DNA of 24,974 nt from an uncultured Candidatus Melainabacteria bacterium (GTDB lineage Bacteria > Cyanobacteriota > Vampirovibrionia > Gastranaerophilales > Gastranaerophilaceae), in assembly GCA_934747335.1 (NCBI GenBank), contig CAKVGS010000029.1:1-24974 (forward strand). Direction: 5' to 3'. Below the pieces are notes generated by a model that was not told the DNA's origin, searched no databases, and saw only the letters and a list, made by a program, of their open reading frames with translations. Positions 1 through 7,090 of this stretch are shown here, in pieces (the first letter of the stretch is position 1; every line of letters begins with the position of its first letter). The position numbers were made by a program, and so were the translations under genes.

Positions 1-21
1 GCAAAAATTTTTACAGTAATA

Positions 22-35
22 GTTAGATGTCTAAC
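22..35. promoter_or_regulatory. perfect 14-bp palindrome upstream of the cupin gene
   Basis: GTTAGATGTCTAAC is a perfect palindrome ending 16 bp before the cupin start codon and just before its GGAG ribosome binding site. The position suits an operator for a dimeric repressor that blocks this gene. TTAG..CTAA palindromes are bound by some MarR-type regulators, but no regulator gene is seen nearby, so the binder is unknown. Confidence 0.4.
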
Positions 36-51
36 GAAAGGAGAAAACATT

Positions 52-426
52 ATGACAAACTTTAAAAAAGAAGAAATCGGAAAAATCAGCGAAGTAGGCA
101 AAAATTATGAAAACGGCAAAGCGTTTTTGCATGATTTGTTGGGATTAACAAGTTGTGAAATTTCAGTTAGTGCAATGCCTGCCGGAGTGAAATTGCCATT
201 CAATCATAAGCACAAACAGAATGAAGAAGTTTATATTTTCTTAAAAGGCGAAGGTTCAATGACTTTAGATAATGAAGTTGTTGAAGTTAAAGAAGGAACT
301 TGCATAAAAGTTCTTCCAAATGCTGCAAGAACAATGGAAGCAAAAACTGATTTAGAATATATTTGTGTTCAAGCAAAATCAAACAGTTTGGAACAATTTG
401 GACTTGGCGATGCTGAATTGTGCTAA
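52..426 (+). CDS. small single-domain cupin protein
   Basis: A 124-residue protein with one cupin beta-barrel fold. The motif-1 region near residues 48-62 reads PFNHKHKQNEEVYIFLKGEG: two histidines and a glutamate as in the usual HxH...E metal site, followed by the conserved glycine turn. The motif-2 region (EVKEGTCIKVLPNAARTMEA) has the proline turn but lacks the usual histidine, having R and T instead, so metal binding may be incomplete. Such small cupins are isomerases, dioxygenases or sugar- and small-ligand binders, and the substrate cannot be told here. A good GAAAGGAG ribosome binding site 8 bases upstream supports the ATG at 52. The gene has its own terminator at 435-455 and is not in an operon with what follows. 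The fold is clear, the function is not. Confidence 0.85.
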   Translation: MTNFKKEEIGKISEVGKNYENGKAFLHDLLGLTSCEISVSAMPAGVKLPFNHKHKQNEEVYIFLKGEGSMTLDNEVVEVKEGTCIKVLPNAARTMEAKTDLEYICVQAKSNSLEQFGLGDAELC

Positions 427-434
427 AATTGAAA

Positions 435-455
435 GGGGCAAGATTGCCCCTTTTT
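435..455 (+). terminator. intrinsic terminator of the cupin gene
   Basis: GGGGCA/TGCCCC stem (six pairs, four-base loop AGAT) followed directly by TTTTT, 9 bases after the cupin stop codon. Classic rho-independent form. Confidence 0.85.
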
Positions 456-464
456 AATTAAAAT

Positions 465-508
465 TTCTCGTTTTATGTGTCAGACATTCTCAATTTATGT
501 GTCTAGTG
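465..508. repeat. two tandem 22-bp units containing TTTATGTGTC
   Basis: Two adjacent units start at 465 and 487. Each reads TTCTC, two variable bases, then TTTATGTGTC, giving 15 of 17 identical positions at a period of 22 bp. Tandem sites of this size are typical of the transposase-binding ends of some insertion sequences or of paired regulator sites. No transposase gene is adjacent, so a relic insertion-sequence end is only a guess. Confidence 0.45.
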
Positions 509-520
509 ATAAAAATATAA

Positions 521-715
521 AATAACAGGTAGGGCGTGATTTACGCCCCACCTGTTATTCAGATAGCGTAGTTTATTTAGCAATCGTCTCTGATTGATAT
601 ATCGCAAAATTCCCTGTTTTTTGAATTTTATAGGGAAAGTGGATAATATACAGACATAAAAGTAGTGTATTTGTTGATTTTTAGCGAATTCCCTGCTCAA
701 ATTAAGCAGGGAATT
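521..715. repeat. palindromic intergenic module, copy A
   Basis: In order: a 17-bp-arm inverted repeat at 521-559 (one mismatch, GC-rich core GGGCGT/ACGCCC), the string CAGATAGCGTAGT at 560-572, a hairpin with TTCCCT/AGGGAA arms at 610-637, and a perfect hairpin with AATTCCCTGC/GCAGGGAATT arms at 687-715. The same four elements recur in order at 7091-7378, although the large hairpin arms differ in sequence. The last hairpin is followed by TTTTGCTTTTTT and could also act as a terminator. No open reading frame here looks real. It may be a non-coding RNA, a recombination or termination module, or a REP-like repeat. Confidence 0.65.
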
Positions 716-727
716 TTGCTTTTTTAT
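687..727 (+). terminator. terminator-like hairpin before the Fic promoter
   Basis: A perfect 10-bp stem AATTCCCTGC/GCAGGGAATT with a 9-base loop, then a T-rich tract (TTTTGCTTTTTTATT). It would insulate the Fic operon from upstream transcription. It is also the last part of the repeated palindromic module. Confidence 0.6.
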
Positions 728-758
728 TGAGTTAAAGTAAGAGAAAAACTATTGCCGC

Positions 759-810
759 TTGTTATTTTCGGAGAAAAATGCTATAATATCCGTAAAATAT
801 TCGGAGATAA
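759..810 (+). promoter_or_regulatory. promoter and possible CGGAGA operators of the Fic operon
   Basis: -35 TTGTTA (759-764), 17-bp spacer, -10 TATAAT (782-787), placing the transcript start near 794. CGGAGAAAA (769-777) lies inside the spacer and CGGAGATAA (802-810) lies at the ribosome binding site; a further CGGAGATAA is at 859-867 inside the gene. Three similar boxes, one inverted, occur at 7413-7454. This suggests operator boxes, although the copy at 802 also serves as the Shine-Dalgarno sequence. The promoter lies downstream of the upstream in-frame ATG at 752, so translation must begin at 812. Confidence 0.6.
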
Positions 811-811
811 A

Positions 812-1906
812 ATGAAATATATCTATCAAAACCCAGACTGGCACAGTTTTACATACTTCGGAGATAAAATTCAAAATTTGTTACTTGAAATTAAAAAAGC
901 TCAGGGATATTTGCTTGGCAAAATGGATGCTTTGGGGTTTGATGTCAAGAACAACGCTTTGTTGCAGGTTTTAACTGAAAATATTATTAAATCTTCTGAA
1001 ATAGAAGGACAAATTTTAGACAAACACATTGTTCGTTCATCTATAGCAAGGCGTTTGGGTATTGATTTAGGTGGTGAAACTCCTGTTTCAAGAGACATTG
1101 AAGGTGTTGTAGAAATGATGCTGGATGCAACACAGAATTATACGCAAAATATGACAAAAGAGCGTATTATCGGCTGGCATGCGGCATTGTTTCCTACCGG
1201 ATTTAGCGGAATGTATAAAATCAATGTTGGCAATTATCGAACCGATGAACAAGGTCCAATGCAAGTTGTTTCTGGTTATGCAGGTAAAGAAAGAGTTCAT
1301 TATGAAGCACCGCCTGCAGAATTTCTTGAATTTGAAATGCAGGATTTGATTGATTATATAAATTCTGAAACAGAGGAAGATTGTCTGATTAAAGCTGGAA
1401 TTGTTCATCTTTGGTTTGTAATTCTACATCCATTTGATGATGGTAATGGCAGAATTGCGAGAGCTTTAACAGATATGATGCTTGCAAGGAGTGATGATTC
1501 AAATTTTAGATTTTATTCTATGTCCGCTCAAATTCAAAAAAATAGAAAGAGTTATTATGCGATTTTAGAGAAAACTCAAAAAGGTACAATGGATATTACA
1601 AATTGGCTTGTTTGGTTTTTAGAAAATCTTTTGATAGCCATTCAATCAAGTGGTGAAATTACAAATAACGTTTTGAAAAGAGCCGAATTTTGGCAAAAGA
1701 ATGCAAATCTCGTTTTTAACGAAAGACAGATTAAGGTTTTAAACCGCTTTATGGATAATTTTGGAGGCAACTTAACAACTACAAAATGGGCAAAAATGTG
1801 TAATTGTTCGCAAGATACTGCAACCATTGATATAAATGAATTGATTGCAAAAAAAATTCTAAAACGCATAGGTAAAGGACGTTCAACACATTACACTATG
1901 AGATAA
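812..1906 (+). CDS. Fic-family AMP-transferase with DUF4172 N-terminus and C-terminal winged helix
   Basis: A 364-residue Fic protein from the ATG at 812, chosen because the promoter lies between 752 and 812 and CGGAGA sits 4 bases upstream. Residues from about 8-90 match the DUF4172/Fic N-terminal region. SSEIEG (residues 61-66) fits the inhibitory-helix motif [S/T]xxxE[G/N], so it is an autoinhibited class II Fic. HPFDDGNGRIAR (206-217) is an intact catalytic Fic motif with His206 and the anion-binding GNGR, so it should be able to transfer AMP from ATP to a protein hydroxyl group. The last 60 or so residues look like a winged helix, suggesting DNA binding and autoregulation. A nuclease-helicase gene starts 22 bp downstream, so the two are co-transcribed. 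Fic proteins act as toxins, housekeeping modifiers or defence effectors; the target here is unknown. Confidence 0.93.
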   Translation: MKYIYQNPDWHSFTYFGDKIQNLLLEIKKAQGYLLGKMDALGFDVKNNALLQVLTENIIKSSEIEGQILDKHIVRSSIARRLGIDLGGETPVSRDIEGVVEMMLDATQNYTQNMTKERIIGWHAALFPTGFSGMYKINVGNYRTDEQGPMQVVSGYAGKERVHYEAPPAEFLEFEMQDLIDYINSETEEDCLIKAGIVHLWFVILHPFDDGNGRIARALTDMMLARSDDSNFRFYSMSAQIQKNRKSYYAILEKTQKGTMDITNWLVWFLENLLIAIQSSGEITNNVLKRAEFWQKNANLVFNERQIKVLNRFMDNFGGNLTTTKWAKMCNCSQDTATIDINELIAKKILKRIGKGRSTHYTMR

Positions 1907-1928
1907 AACTAATTAGAAAGATAAAATA

Positions 1929-3848
1929 ATGCGCGCATATTATTCCGAAAAAGTTTCAAAATTCTTAAATTCCTCAGAAAATGAAATTCTGGGGCAATTG
2001 TCAATAAATCATTCATATTCGGATGATTTAGAACAAAAATGTGCTTGGTTGGAGCAAATTAAAATATTGAAAAAAGCTCTTGTCGATTTTCCAGATGCTA
2101 CTTTGTTTTTTGAATTTGCGATTCCTAGAATGGGAAAAAGAGTTGATAATATATTAATCTTAAACGGAATTATTTATCTTTTAGAATTTAAAATATTTGC
2201 GAAAAGTTATGAAACATATGCAATAGAGCAAGTTGTAGATTATGCCCTAGATTTGAAAAATTTTCACTCAGGAAGTCATGATAAAACAATTGTTCCTATT
2301 TTAATTTCAACACTGGCACCAGAAATTAATACAGAAATTTTGTTTGCGGTGGACGGTATTTCCAATTGCATAAAAGCTAATGAAACTACATTAAAACAAG
2401 TTCTGACTGATTTAGATACAAATTATAGAAAGGAAAGTTTTAATATAGATAACTGGGAAAACTCTTCATATAAACCAACTCCAACAATTGTAGAAGCTGC
2501 ACAGGCTTTGTATGCAAATCATTCTGTTAAGGATATTTCAAGACATGGAGCAGATGCAATTAATTTAACATTAACAATGAATGCAGTTGAAAAAATTATT
2601 AAAACTAGTAAAAATAATAGACAAAAATCAATTTGTTTTATTACCGGAGTGCCCGGAGCAGGTAAAACTCTGGCAGGGCTAGATATTGCTACTCAATCAG
2701 TGAGCTATCAAAAAGATGAACACGCCTGCTTTTTATCGGGCAATGGGCCATTAGTTAAAGTGTTAAGAGAAGCTTTAATAAGAAATAAGGCAGAAACAGA
2801 ACACATTTCTAAGAAAAAAGCCGAACCTCATGTTTATGCATTCATACAAAATATTCATCACTTTAGGGATGAGTATTTTGAGGATACTAATGCACCAATT
2901 GAAAAAGTTGTCATTTTTGATGAAGCTCAAAGAGCTTGGGATAGAGAACAAGCTTCAAAATTTATGAATAAAAAGAGTAAGGTTAAAGATTTTGACTATT
3001 CAGAACCAGAATTTTTGATTAGCGTTATGGATAGACATTCAGATTGGTGTGTTATTATATGCTTAATTGGTGAAGGTCAAGAAATTAATACTGGCGAAGC
3101 TGGCTTGAATGAGTGGTTTAAAACTTTAAAAGAAAAATATCCTACTTGGAATGTATATTGTTCTGAAAATGCTAATTCTCCAGAAAATTTAAAAGTTTGT
3201 ACTCAAAATAATCTACATTTAAGTGTCTCTCTGCGTTCTTTTAAAAGTGCGTTATTATCGGATTTTGTACAAAATGTGATAGATAATAAATCTAACGATG
3301 CAAATATGATTTATCAGAATTTATGTGAGCAATACCCTATTTTTATTACTCGCAATTTGGCGCAAGCAAAAAATTGGGTTCGAAATAAAGCAAGAGGCAG
3401 TGAAAGAACCGGTATTCTTGCACACTCAAATGCCATTCGTTTAAAACCGGAAGGCATATATGTTAAATCCGAAATAGATTGCACAAATTGGTTTTTAAAT
3501 AGTAAAACAGACATTCGTTCCTCTTGTGCTTTGGAAGATTGTGCAACAGAATTTGATGTACAAGGTTTAGAACTTGATTGGACAGTTGTTGCTTGGGATG
3601 CAAATTTACGTTATAACAATGGCTGGGAATTTTTTAAATTTAGTGGAAATCGTTGGCTCAATATTAATAATGATACAGATAAAAAATACCTTTTAAATTC
3701 ATATAGAGTACTTTTGACACGTGCACGTCAAGGAATGATTATATTTATTCCTCAAGGGGATAAATATGATAAAACAAGACTACCTGAGTTTTATAATAAT
3801 ATATTTGAATACTTATGTGAATGTGGGGTTCAAGTATTACCTGATTAA
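1929..3848 (+). CDS. PD-(D/E)xK-like nuclease fused to a DUF2075/SF1 helicase
   Basis: A 639-residue protein with two parts. Residues 55-130 look like a PD-(D/E)xK nuclease: FEFAIPRMGKRVDNILI then YLLEFK, giving candidate residues Glu62, Asp73, Glu86 and Lys88. From about 230 is a DUF2075/Schlafen-type SF1 P-loop domain: Walker A GVPGAGKT (240-247), Walker B VVIFDEAQ (327-334), a GEGQEIN motif (381-387), LRSF near 435, FDVQGLELD (542-550) and YRVLLTRAR (592-600, motif VI). A processive or translocating nuclease acting on DNA or RNA is likely. It follows the Fic gene by 22 bp with an AGAAAGA ribosome binding site. Its stop overlaps the convergent gene's stop by 4 bp. DUF2075 proteins with fused nucleases are frequent in defence islands, so phage defence is inferred, not shown. 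Confidence 0.88.
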   Translation: MRAYYSEKVSKFLNSSENEILGQLSINHSYSDDLEQKCAWLEQIKILKKALVDFPDATLFFEFAIPRMGKRVDNILILNGIIYLLEFKIFAKSYETYAIEQVVDYALDLKNFHSGSHDKTIVPILISTLAPEINTEILFAVDGISNCIKANETTLKQVLTDLDTNYRKESFNIDNWENSSYKPTPTIVEAAQALYANHSVKDISRHGADAINLTLTMNAVEKIIKTSKNNRQKSICFITGVPGAGKTLAGLDIATQSVSYQKDEHACFLSGNGPLVKVLREALIRNKAETEHISKKKAEPHVYAFIQNIHHFRDEYFEDTNAPIEKVVIFDEAQRAWDREQASKFMNKKSKVKDFDYSEPEFLISVMDRHSDWCVIICLIGEGQEINTGEAGLNEWFKTLKEKYPTWNVYCSENANSPENLKVCTQNNLHLSVSLRSFKSALLSDFVQNVIDNKSNDANMIYQNLCEQYPIFITRNLAQAKNWVRNKARGSERTGILAHSNAIRLKPEGIYVKSEIDCTNWFLNSKTDIRSSCALEDCATEFDVQGLELDWTVVAWDANLRYNNGWEFFKFSGNRWLNINNDTDKKYLLNSYRVLLTRARQGMIIFIPQGDKYDKTRLPEFYNNIFEYLCECGVQVLPD

Positions 3849-4234
3849 GCTTTTTTCCATAATTTATATGGAGTATCGATTTCCAGCTCTTTAGTAATCA
3901 GTTCTGTTGCCTTAATGATTAAATAGTCAATTGTATGTCTCAAGTAAAAGTCATAGCTATAAAAACTACCTTTTATATTTCCGAGTTCATCAGATTCACC
4001 TATAGTAATATGTTTTAAAAAACTGTCAACTAGAATTGTAATTCTTTTATCATTAAATTTTAATACAACGAAACCTTTATCAAAGCTCACTTCTTCCGCA
4101 TAAGGAGATGTTGCAAAATAACCCAATAAAGCTCTTGATTTTTCATGTACATAACATAAATTTTCATCACCATCGTATACCTGATTAAAGATAGGACGTC
4201 TGTCGCTGTTGTTGAAATTAGGATTGTTACTCAT
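3845..4234 (-). CDS. unknown 129-residue protein
   Basis: I do not recognise this protein. It is acidic and soluble, with no signal peptide or membrane segment. The middle (YFATSPYAEEVSFDKGFVVL) looks like beta strands, and the C-terminus (about 88-129) like a helix ending in WKKA. AAAGGA 8 bases before the ATG is a strong ribosome binding site, which supports it as a real gene. It converges on the nuclease-helicase gene and their stop codons overlap by 4 bp with no terminator between. It could be an accessory of that system or an independent cargo gene. Confidence 0.7.
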   Translation of the reverse strand: MSNNPNFNNSDRRPIFNQVYDGDENLCYVHEKSRALLGYFATSPYAEEVSFDKGFVVLKFNDKRITILVDSFLKHITIGESDELGNIKGSFYSYDFYLRHTIDYLIIKATELITKELEIDTPYKLWKKA

Positions 4235-4458
4235 AATAAAATTCCTTTACTTGTGTTTTATAAATTTGCATGTATCACAGTTTAGCATAATTTAAAGATA
4301 AAAATAGTATAATAATGTTTACACTCCAACTCTTTATTTCTTATATATTTTTCAAATAAGCATATTCATATAATATACACGATAGTATTTAACTGCAAAA
4401 AATAAACATTTATAACTTTTCAGATTTTTATAAAAAAGTGAAAATATTATTCACCCAG
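4235..4458. other. AT-rich intergenic stretch between divergent genes
   Basis: This stretch carries the promoter side of the 3845-4234 gene (minus strand) and leads into the hipB operator array. GTGAAAATATTATTCAC at 4438-4454 is an imperfect palindrome of unknown role. No open reading frame is supported. Confidence 0.4.
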
Positions 4459-4575
4459 CATTCCCGTTCGGTAATATTATATAAAAATATGCTTCTTTTT
4501 ATTGACTTATTCCCGAACGGGAATATTAGCTTGACAATTACATAAAAAAGGATATAATATTCCTGTACGGTAATA
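4459..4575 (+). promoter_or_regulatory. hipB promoter with three palindromic operators, copy 1
   Basis: Three 18-bp boxes of consensus TATTCCCGNACGGGAATA lie at 4459-4476, 4508-4525 and 4558-4575, centres 49 and 50 bp apart. The promoter is TTGACA (4531-4536), 16-bp spacer, TATAAT (4553-4558), so the third operator starts at the last base of the -10 box. Repression by a HipB dimer is the natural reading. Copy 2 at 7470-7586 has the same spacing. HipB-type antitoxins bind palindromes in their own promoters in E. coli and Shewanella. Confidence 0.8.
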
Positions 4576-4586
4576 TTAAGGTAAAA

Positions 4587-4796
4587 ATGATAATAAAATC
4601 TGCACAAGATATCGGAAAATTAGTAAAAGAAGCTCGTAAAGCACAGAATTTTACGCAAGTTCAACTCGCTCAGCTTTCTAACGTTGGAACGCGTTTTCTC
4701 TCTGATTTAGAAAACGGTAAACCAACCTGTGAAATCGATAAAGTTATAAAAGTTTTGGCAAATTTAGGGATAAAGTTAGAGGTAAATAATGGCTAA
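4587..4796 (+). CDS. hipB: orphan HipB-type XRE antitoxin/repressor
   Basis: A 69-residue XRE helix-turn-helix protein. The HTH spans about residues 8-62, with recognition region TQVQLAQLSNVGTRFLSDLE. It is identical in protein to the HipB at 7598-7807, and the genes differ at only four bases, all silent. It should bind the operators upstream of both copies and neutralise HipA. The hipA partner is missing: the overlapping ATGGCTAA that starts hipA in copy 2 is present here, but the frame meets TAG four codons later, and homology ends at the hipB stop. AAGG 5 bases upstream of the ATG is the ribosome binding site. It is a partial duplication that keeps antitoxin and promoter only. Confidence 0.9.
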   Translation: MIIKSAQDIGKLVKEARKAQNFTQVQLAQLSNVGTRFLSDLENGKPTCEIDKVIKVLANLGIKLEVNNG

Positions 4797-4845
4797 TGTT
4801 ATTTAGCTTGTAAGTTAGAATATTAACTAGCAAAAGAGGTATTAT

Positions 4846-5109
4846 ATGAAAAAATTGTTGTTGCTAATAGGAATAATATTAATTGCTAACTGTTGTTATG
4901 CGGAACAAGCGGCTCAAGTTAATGATGGAAGGTTCGTAATATACCAACATCCTACATTCAGGGGTGATCAATATTTATTAGATACAAAAACCGGCAAAAT
5001 ATGGGAAATGGCAAAATCTAAAGATGGCGAGACAATTTGGCAGCAAGTATTCTTTGATTGTTACAAAGAGGATAGAACATACGCTGGAAGATTTGTAAAT
5101 CCAAGATAA
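4846..5109 (+). CDS. small exported protein with signal peptide
   Basis: An 87-residue protein. Residues 1-19 are a clear signal peptide: two lysines, a hydrophobic core (LLLLIGIILIA) and a probable signal peptidase I site after CYA. The Cys is not in a proper lipobox because Asn is at -1. The mature 68 residues contain DTKTGKIWEM, a small beta-hairpin motif common in short exported proteins of unknown function. AGAGG 6 bases before the ATG is a good ribosome binding site. A nuclease gene follows 12 bp downstream, suggesting one transcript, though the jobs look unrelated. The function is unknown. It may act in the envelope. Confidence 0.75.
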   Translation: MKKLLLLIGIILIANCCYAEQAAQVNDGRFVIYQHPTFRGDQYLLDTKTGKIWEMAKSKDGETIWQQVFFDCYKEDRTYAGRFVNPR

Positions 5110-5121
5110 AATAATTATAAA

Positions 5122-6423
5122 ATGAAATATGCAATATTAAACAATACGCGAGTTGAGCCTCATAAAGATATTATTGGTGCAAAATGTCCGTTTTGTGGTG
5201 AGGATCTTGTTCCAAAATGTGGAAATATAAAAATGCACCACTGGGCACACAAATCAAAAGAAAATTGTGATTTGTGGCGAGAACATGAAACTGAGTGGCA
5301 TAGACAATGGAAAAATTCTTTTCCGAATGAATGTCAAGAGTTTATCTTGTATGATGATATAACAAAAGAAAAACATGTGGCAGATGTTAGAATTAATAAT
5401 CTAGTACTCGAGTTTCAGCATTCATCGATAAGCGAAACCGAACAAATTTCTCGTGAAAAATTTTACAAAAACATGTTTTGGATAATTGATGCAAGAAAAT
5501 ATTACGAAAACTTTAAAACTAATTTAAGAATTCTAAATCATTCGGAAAAATATAAAGATTGTTTTTATTACAAATATGATAACTATGACTTAAATAAACA
5601 TTGCTTCCCTGAAAGATGGTTGAATTCAACAGTTCCGGTCGTTTTTGATTTTGGAATTCATGAAAACATTGAAAAAGCTTATGACAAACAAAAAAAGTGG
5701 CTTTATTGTGTTTTCCCGCAAAAACTAGGAAATGATTTTAATTATACTATCTGTGGTATGTATTTTACAAAAGAAAATTTTTTGACAAGAATTCTTCATA
5801 ATAATTTCTCATATCAAGATTACGAAAAATTATTATTATCTGAAATAAGATTTAAATATGAAAAAGAGCAAAAGTTACGAGAAAAAAGATATAAAAATTT
5901 TTTGCAACAAAAAGAAGAAGAGCAGCTAAGGTATAAAGAAACACAATTCAATTCAAAATTTCCAAACGAAAAAGAATGGCGAGAAGCAATAATACAATTG
6001 TATAAAGATATGCAAAAGAATTTTGTAAATCCGGTATTATTAAATATAAATAATAAAAATGGTAATATTGTAGATTGTAAAAATAATATCTATAATAATG
6101 TGAAAAGTATGGTATTAGCGATTAAATCAACTCCAAAACAGTATAAAAATAATCAATATATAGAAAATATTGCCTTGTTGTTAGTCCAAAACGAAAAAAC
6201 AATTTTTCCTGCTTTAATAAAAATTCCAACGTCTATTATTAATGGTGGTAAATCATTTTACTTTGATGGTATTCTAAACGGCAAATATAATTATTACATT
6301 AGAACAATAACTACCATTCCTTACTATGACAAGTATTCAGTTTGGTTTGAGGATGAGGAATGGATTTGGAGTACAAAATATTTAAATAAATGCTTAAATA
6401 GTATTCGAGAAAACTTTTATTAA
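5122..6423 (+). CDS. CoiA-like nuclease with N-terminal zinc finger
   Basis: A 433-residue protein of the competence CoiA-like family. The N-terminus has a zinc-finger-like CPFCGEDLVPKCG (Cys22, Cys25, Cys33) followed by HHWAHKS, as in CoiA-type proteins. Then comes a nuclease core: HVADVRINNLVLEFQHSSIS, with Asp88, Glu97 and Gln99 as a D...ExQ form of the PD-(D/E)xK site, and FWIID near 119-123. Residues 230-300 are highly charged and probably coiled. The last 130 residues are Asn/Lys-rich and not recognised. CoiA aids DNA processing in competence, but similar proteins on mobile elements are more likely nucleases in defence or DNA transfer. The ribosome binding site is weak, so translation may couple to the small gene 12 bp upstream. 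It is followed at once by a recombinase remnant. Confidence 0.82.
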   Translation: MKYAILNNTRVEPHKDIIGAKCPFCGEDLVPKCGNIKMHHWAHKSKENCDLWREHETEWHRQWKNSFPNECQEFILYDDITKEKHVADVRINNLVLEFQHSSISETEQISREKFYKNMFWIIDARKYYENFKTNLRILNHSEKYKDCFYYKYDNYDLNKHCFPERWLNSTVPVVFDFGIHENIEKAYDKQKKWLYCVFPQKLGNDFNYTICGMYFTKENFLTRILHNNFSYQDYEKLLLSEIRFKYEKEQKLREKRYKNFLQQKEEEQLRYKETQFNSKFPNEKEWREAIIQLYKDMQKNFVNPVLLNINNKNGNIVDCKNNIYNNVKSMVLAIKSTPKQYKNNQYIENIALLLVQNEKTIFPALIKIPTSIINGGKSFYFDGILNGKYNYYIRTITTIPYYDKYSVWFEDEEWIWSTKYLNKCLNSIRENFY

Positions 6424-6442
6424 ATGAAAATTTTCTCGAATA
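6402..6442. repeat. perfect 12-bp inverted repeat across the CoiA stop
   Basis: TATTCGAGAAAA (6402-6413) and TTTTCTCGAATA (6431-6442) are perfect inverted repeats with a 17-base spacer that holds the CoiA stop codon. It may be a terminator-like hairpin or mark a junction, because the recombinase remnant frame opens right after it. No T-tract follows. Confidence 0.55.
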
Positions 6443-6883
6443 ATCTCTATCAGATATGTTTTAAATAAAGTCATTGTACGCAAAAATGAGGTTGAAATTG
6501 TTTTGAACCAAAACATTTTTGTGAAAGTATTGGAGCTTCTTGCTCACGGAGAACAAGTTTTGATAGATTATGCAGATGATGAATTTATAACAATAACAAT
6601 ACCCGTTCAACTGGTAGCTGTGCCCAAAAGAGGTAACAAATTGATAATAGAGAATGAATGCCATTACAATTTAACTCTAATACAATCTGTTGCCAAAGGG
6701 TTTTATTATCACAAACTCTGGCTTGAAGGCAAACTCTCTAAAGAGGAAAAGAGCAGTTATATTTACAGACTGATGAGCCTGCGCTACCTTCCACCTAAAT
6801 TAATAGAGGATATTTTGAACGGCAAACAAGCACCGGACATGACGGTTAAGGAGTTGTATAGGATTGCAGGAAGAAGTGTGTGA
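6428..6883 (+). pseudogene. C-terminal remnant of a large serine recombinase
   Basis: The frame is open from 6428, with TTG at 6503 as the only plausible internal start and no good ribosome binding site. The reading includes YVLNKVIVRKNEVEIVL, ITIPVQLVAV, LIQSVAKGFYYHKLWLEGKL and LPPKLIEDILNGKQAP. This matches the C-terminal part of the phage-type large serine recombinases seen in Alphaproteobacteria: the regular IPV strand, an ARA..W..L.G helix and the LAPDIVEAIL.G motif near the end. The catalytic N-terminus is absent, so it cannot recombine DNA. It begins just after the CoiA stop, so a deletion or insertion removed about two thirds of the gene. The intact recombinase at 23853 is of the same type and leaves the window before the part retained here. 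Confidence 0.75.
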
Positions 6884-7090
6884 AATATTAGACTGGCAAT
6901 AATAGCAATTGCAGTGTCAGTTATTTCAGTATTAATTTAGTTGTTTAAATAAAATTGCTTTCCACCTTCTGCATCTAAACAGAGACTTTTTGTATTACTT
7001 GCCCACAAAAGAGAATATTTAGTCTCCATTTGGAGTCTATCTTTGTAAAATACAAGCCTCAGAGGTGCTTGTTTGCGGGGGTTGTATAAA
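6884..7090. other. intergenic stretch with small imperfect hairpins
   Basis: No gene is supported. There are small imperfect inverted repeats, for example GTCTCCATTTGGAGTC at 7022-7037 and CAAGC...GCTTG at about 7063-7081, leading into the palindromic module at 7091. A short hydrophobic reading just after the remnant has no start codon. Confidence 0.35.

Noticed and set aside
503..700. 65-residue minus-strand open frame across the palindromic module
   Set aside because: It is made of the hairpin arms themselves, has no ribosome binding site and no family match.
752..811. Earlier in-frame ATG giving a longer Fic protein
   Set aside because: It lies upstream of the TATAAT box and has no ribosome binding site. 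The ATG at 812 follows CGGAGA and gives the usual DUF4172 start.
4797..4845. Remaining hipA sequence after the orphan hipB
   Set aside because: Only the overlapping ATGGCTAA is shared. The bases beyond 4796 do not match hipA.
6884..6955. Short hydrophobic reading after the recombinase remnant
   Set aside because: It has no start codon or ribosome binding site and is too short to separate from chance in AT-rich DNA.
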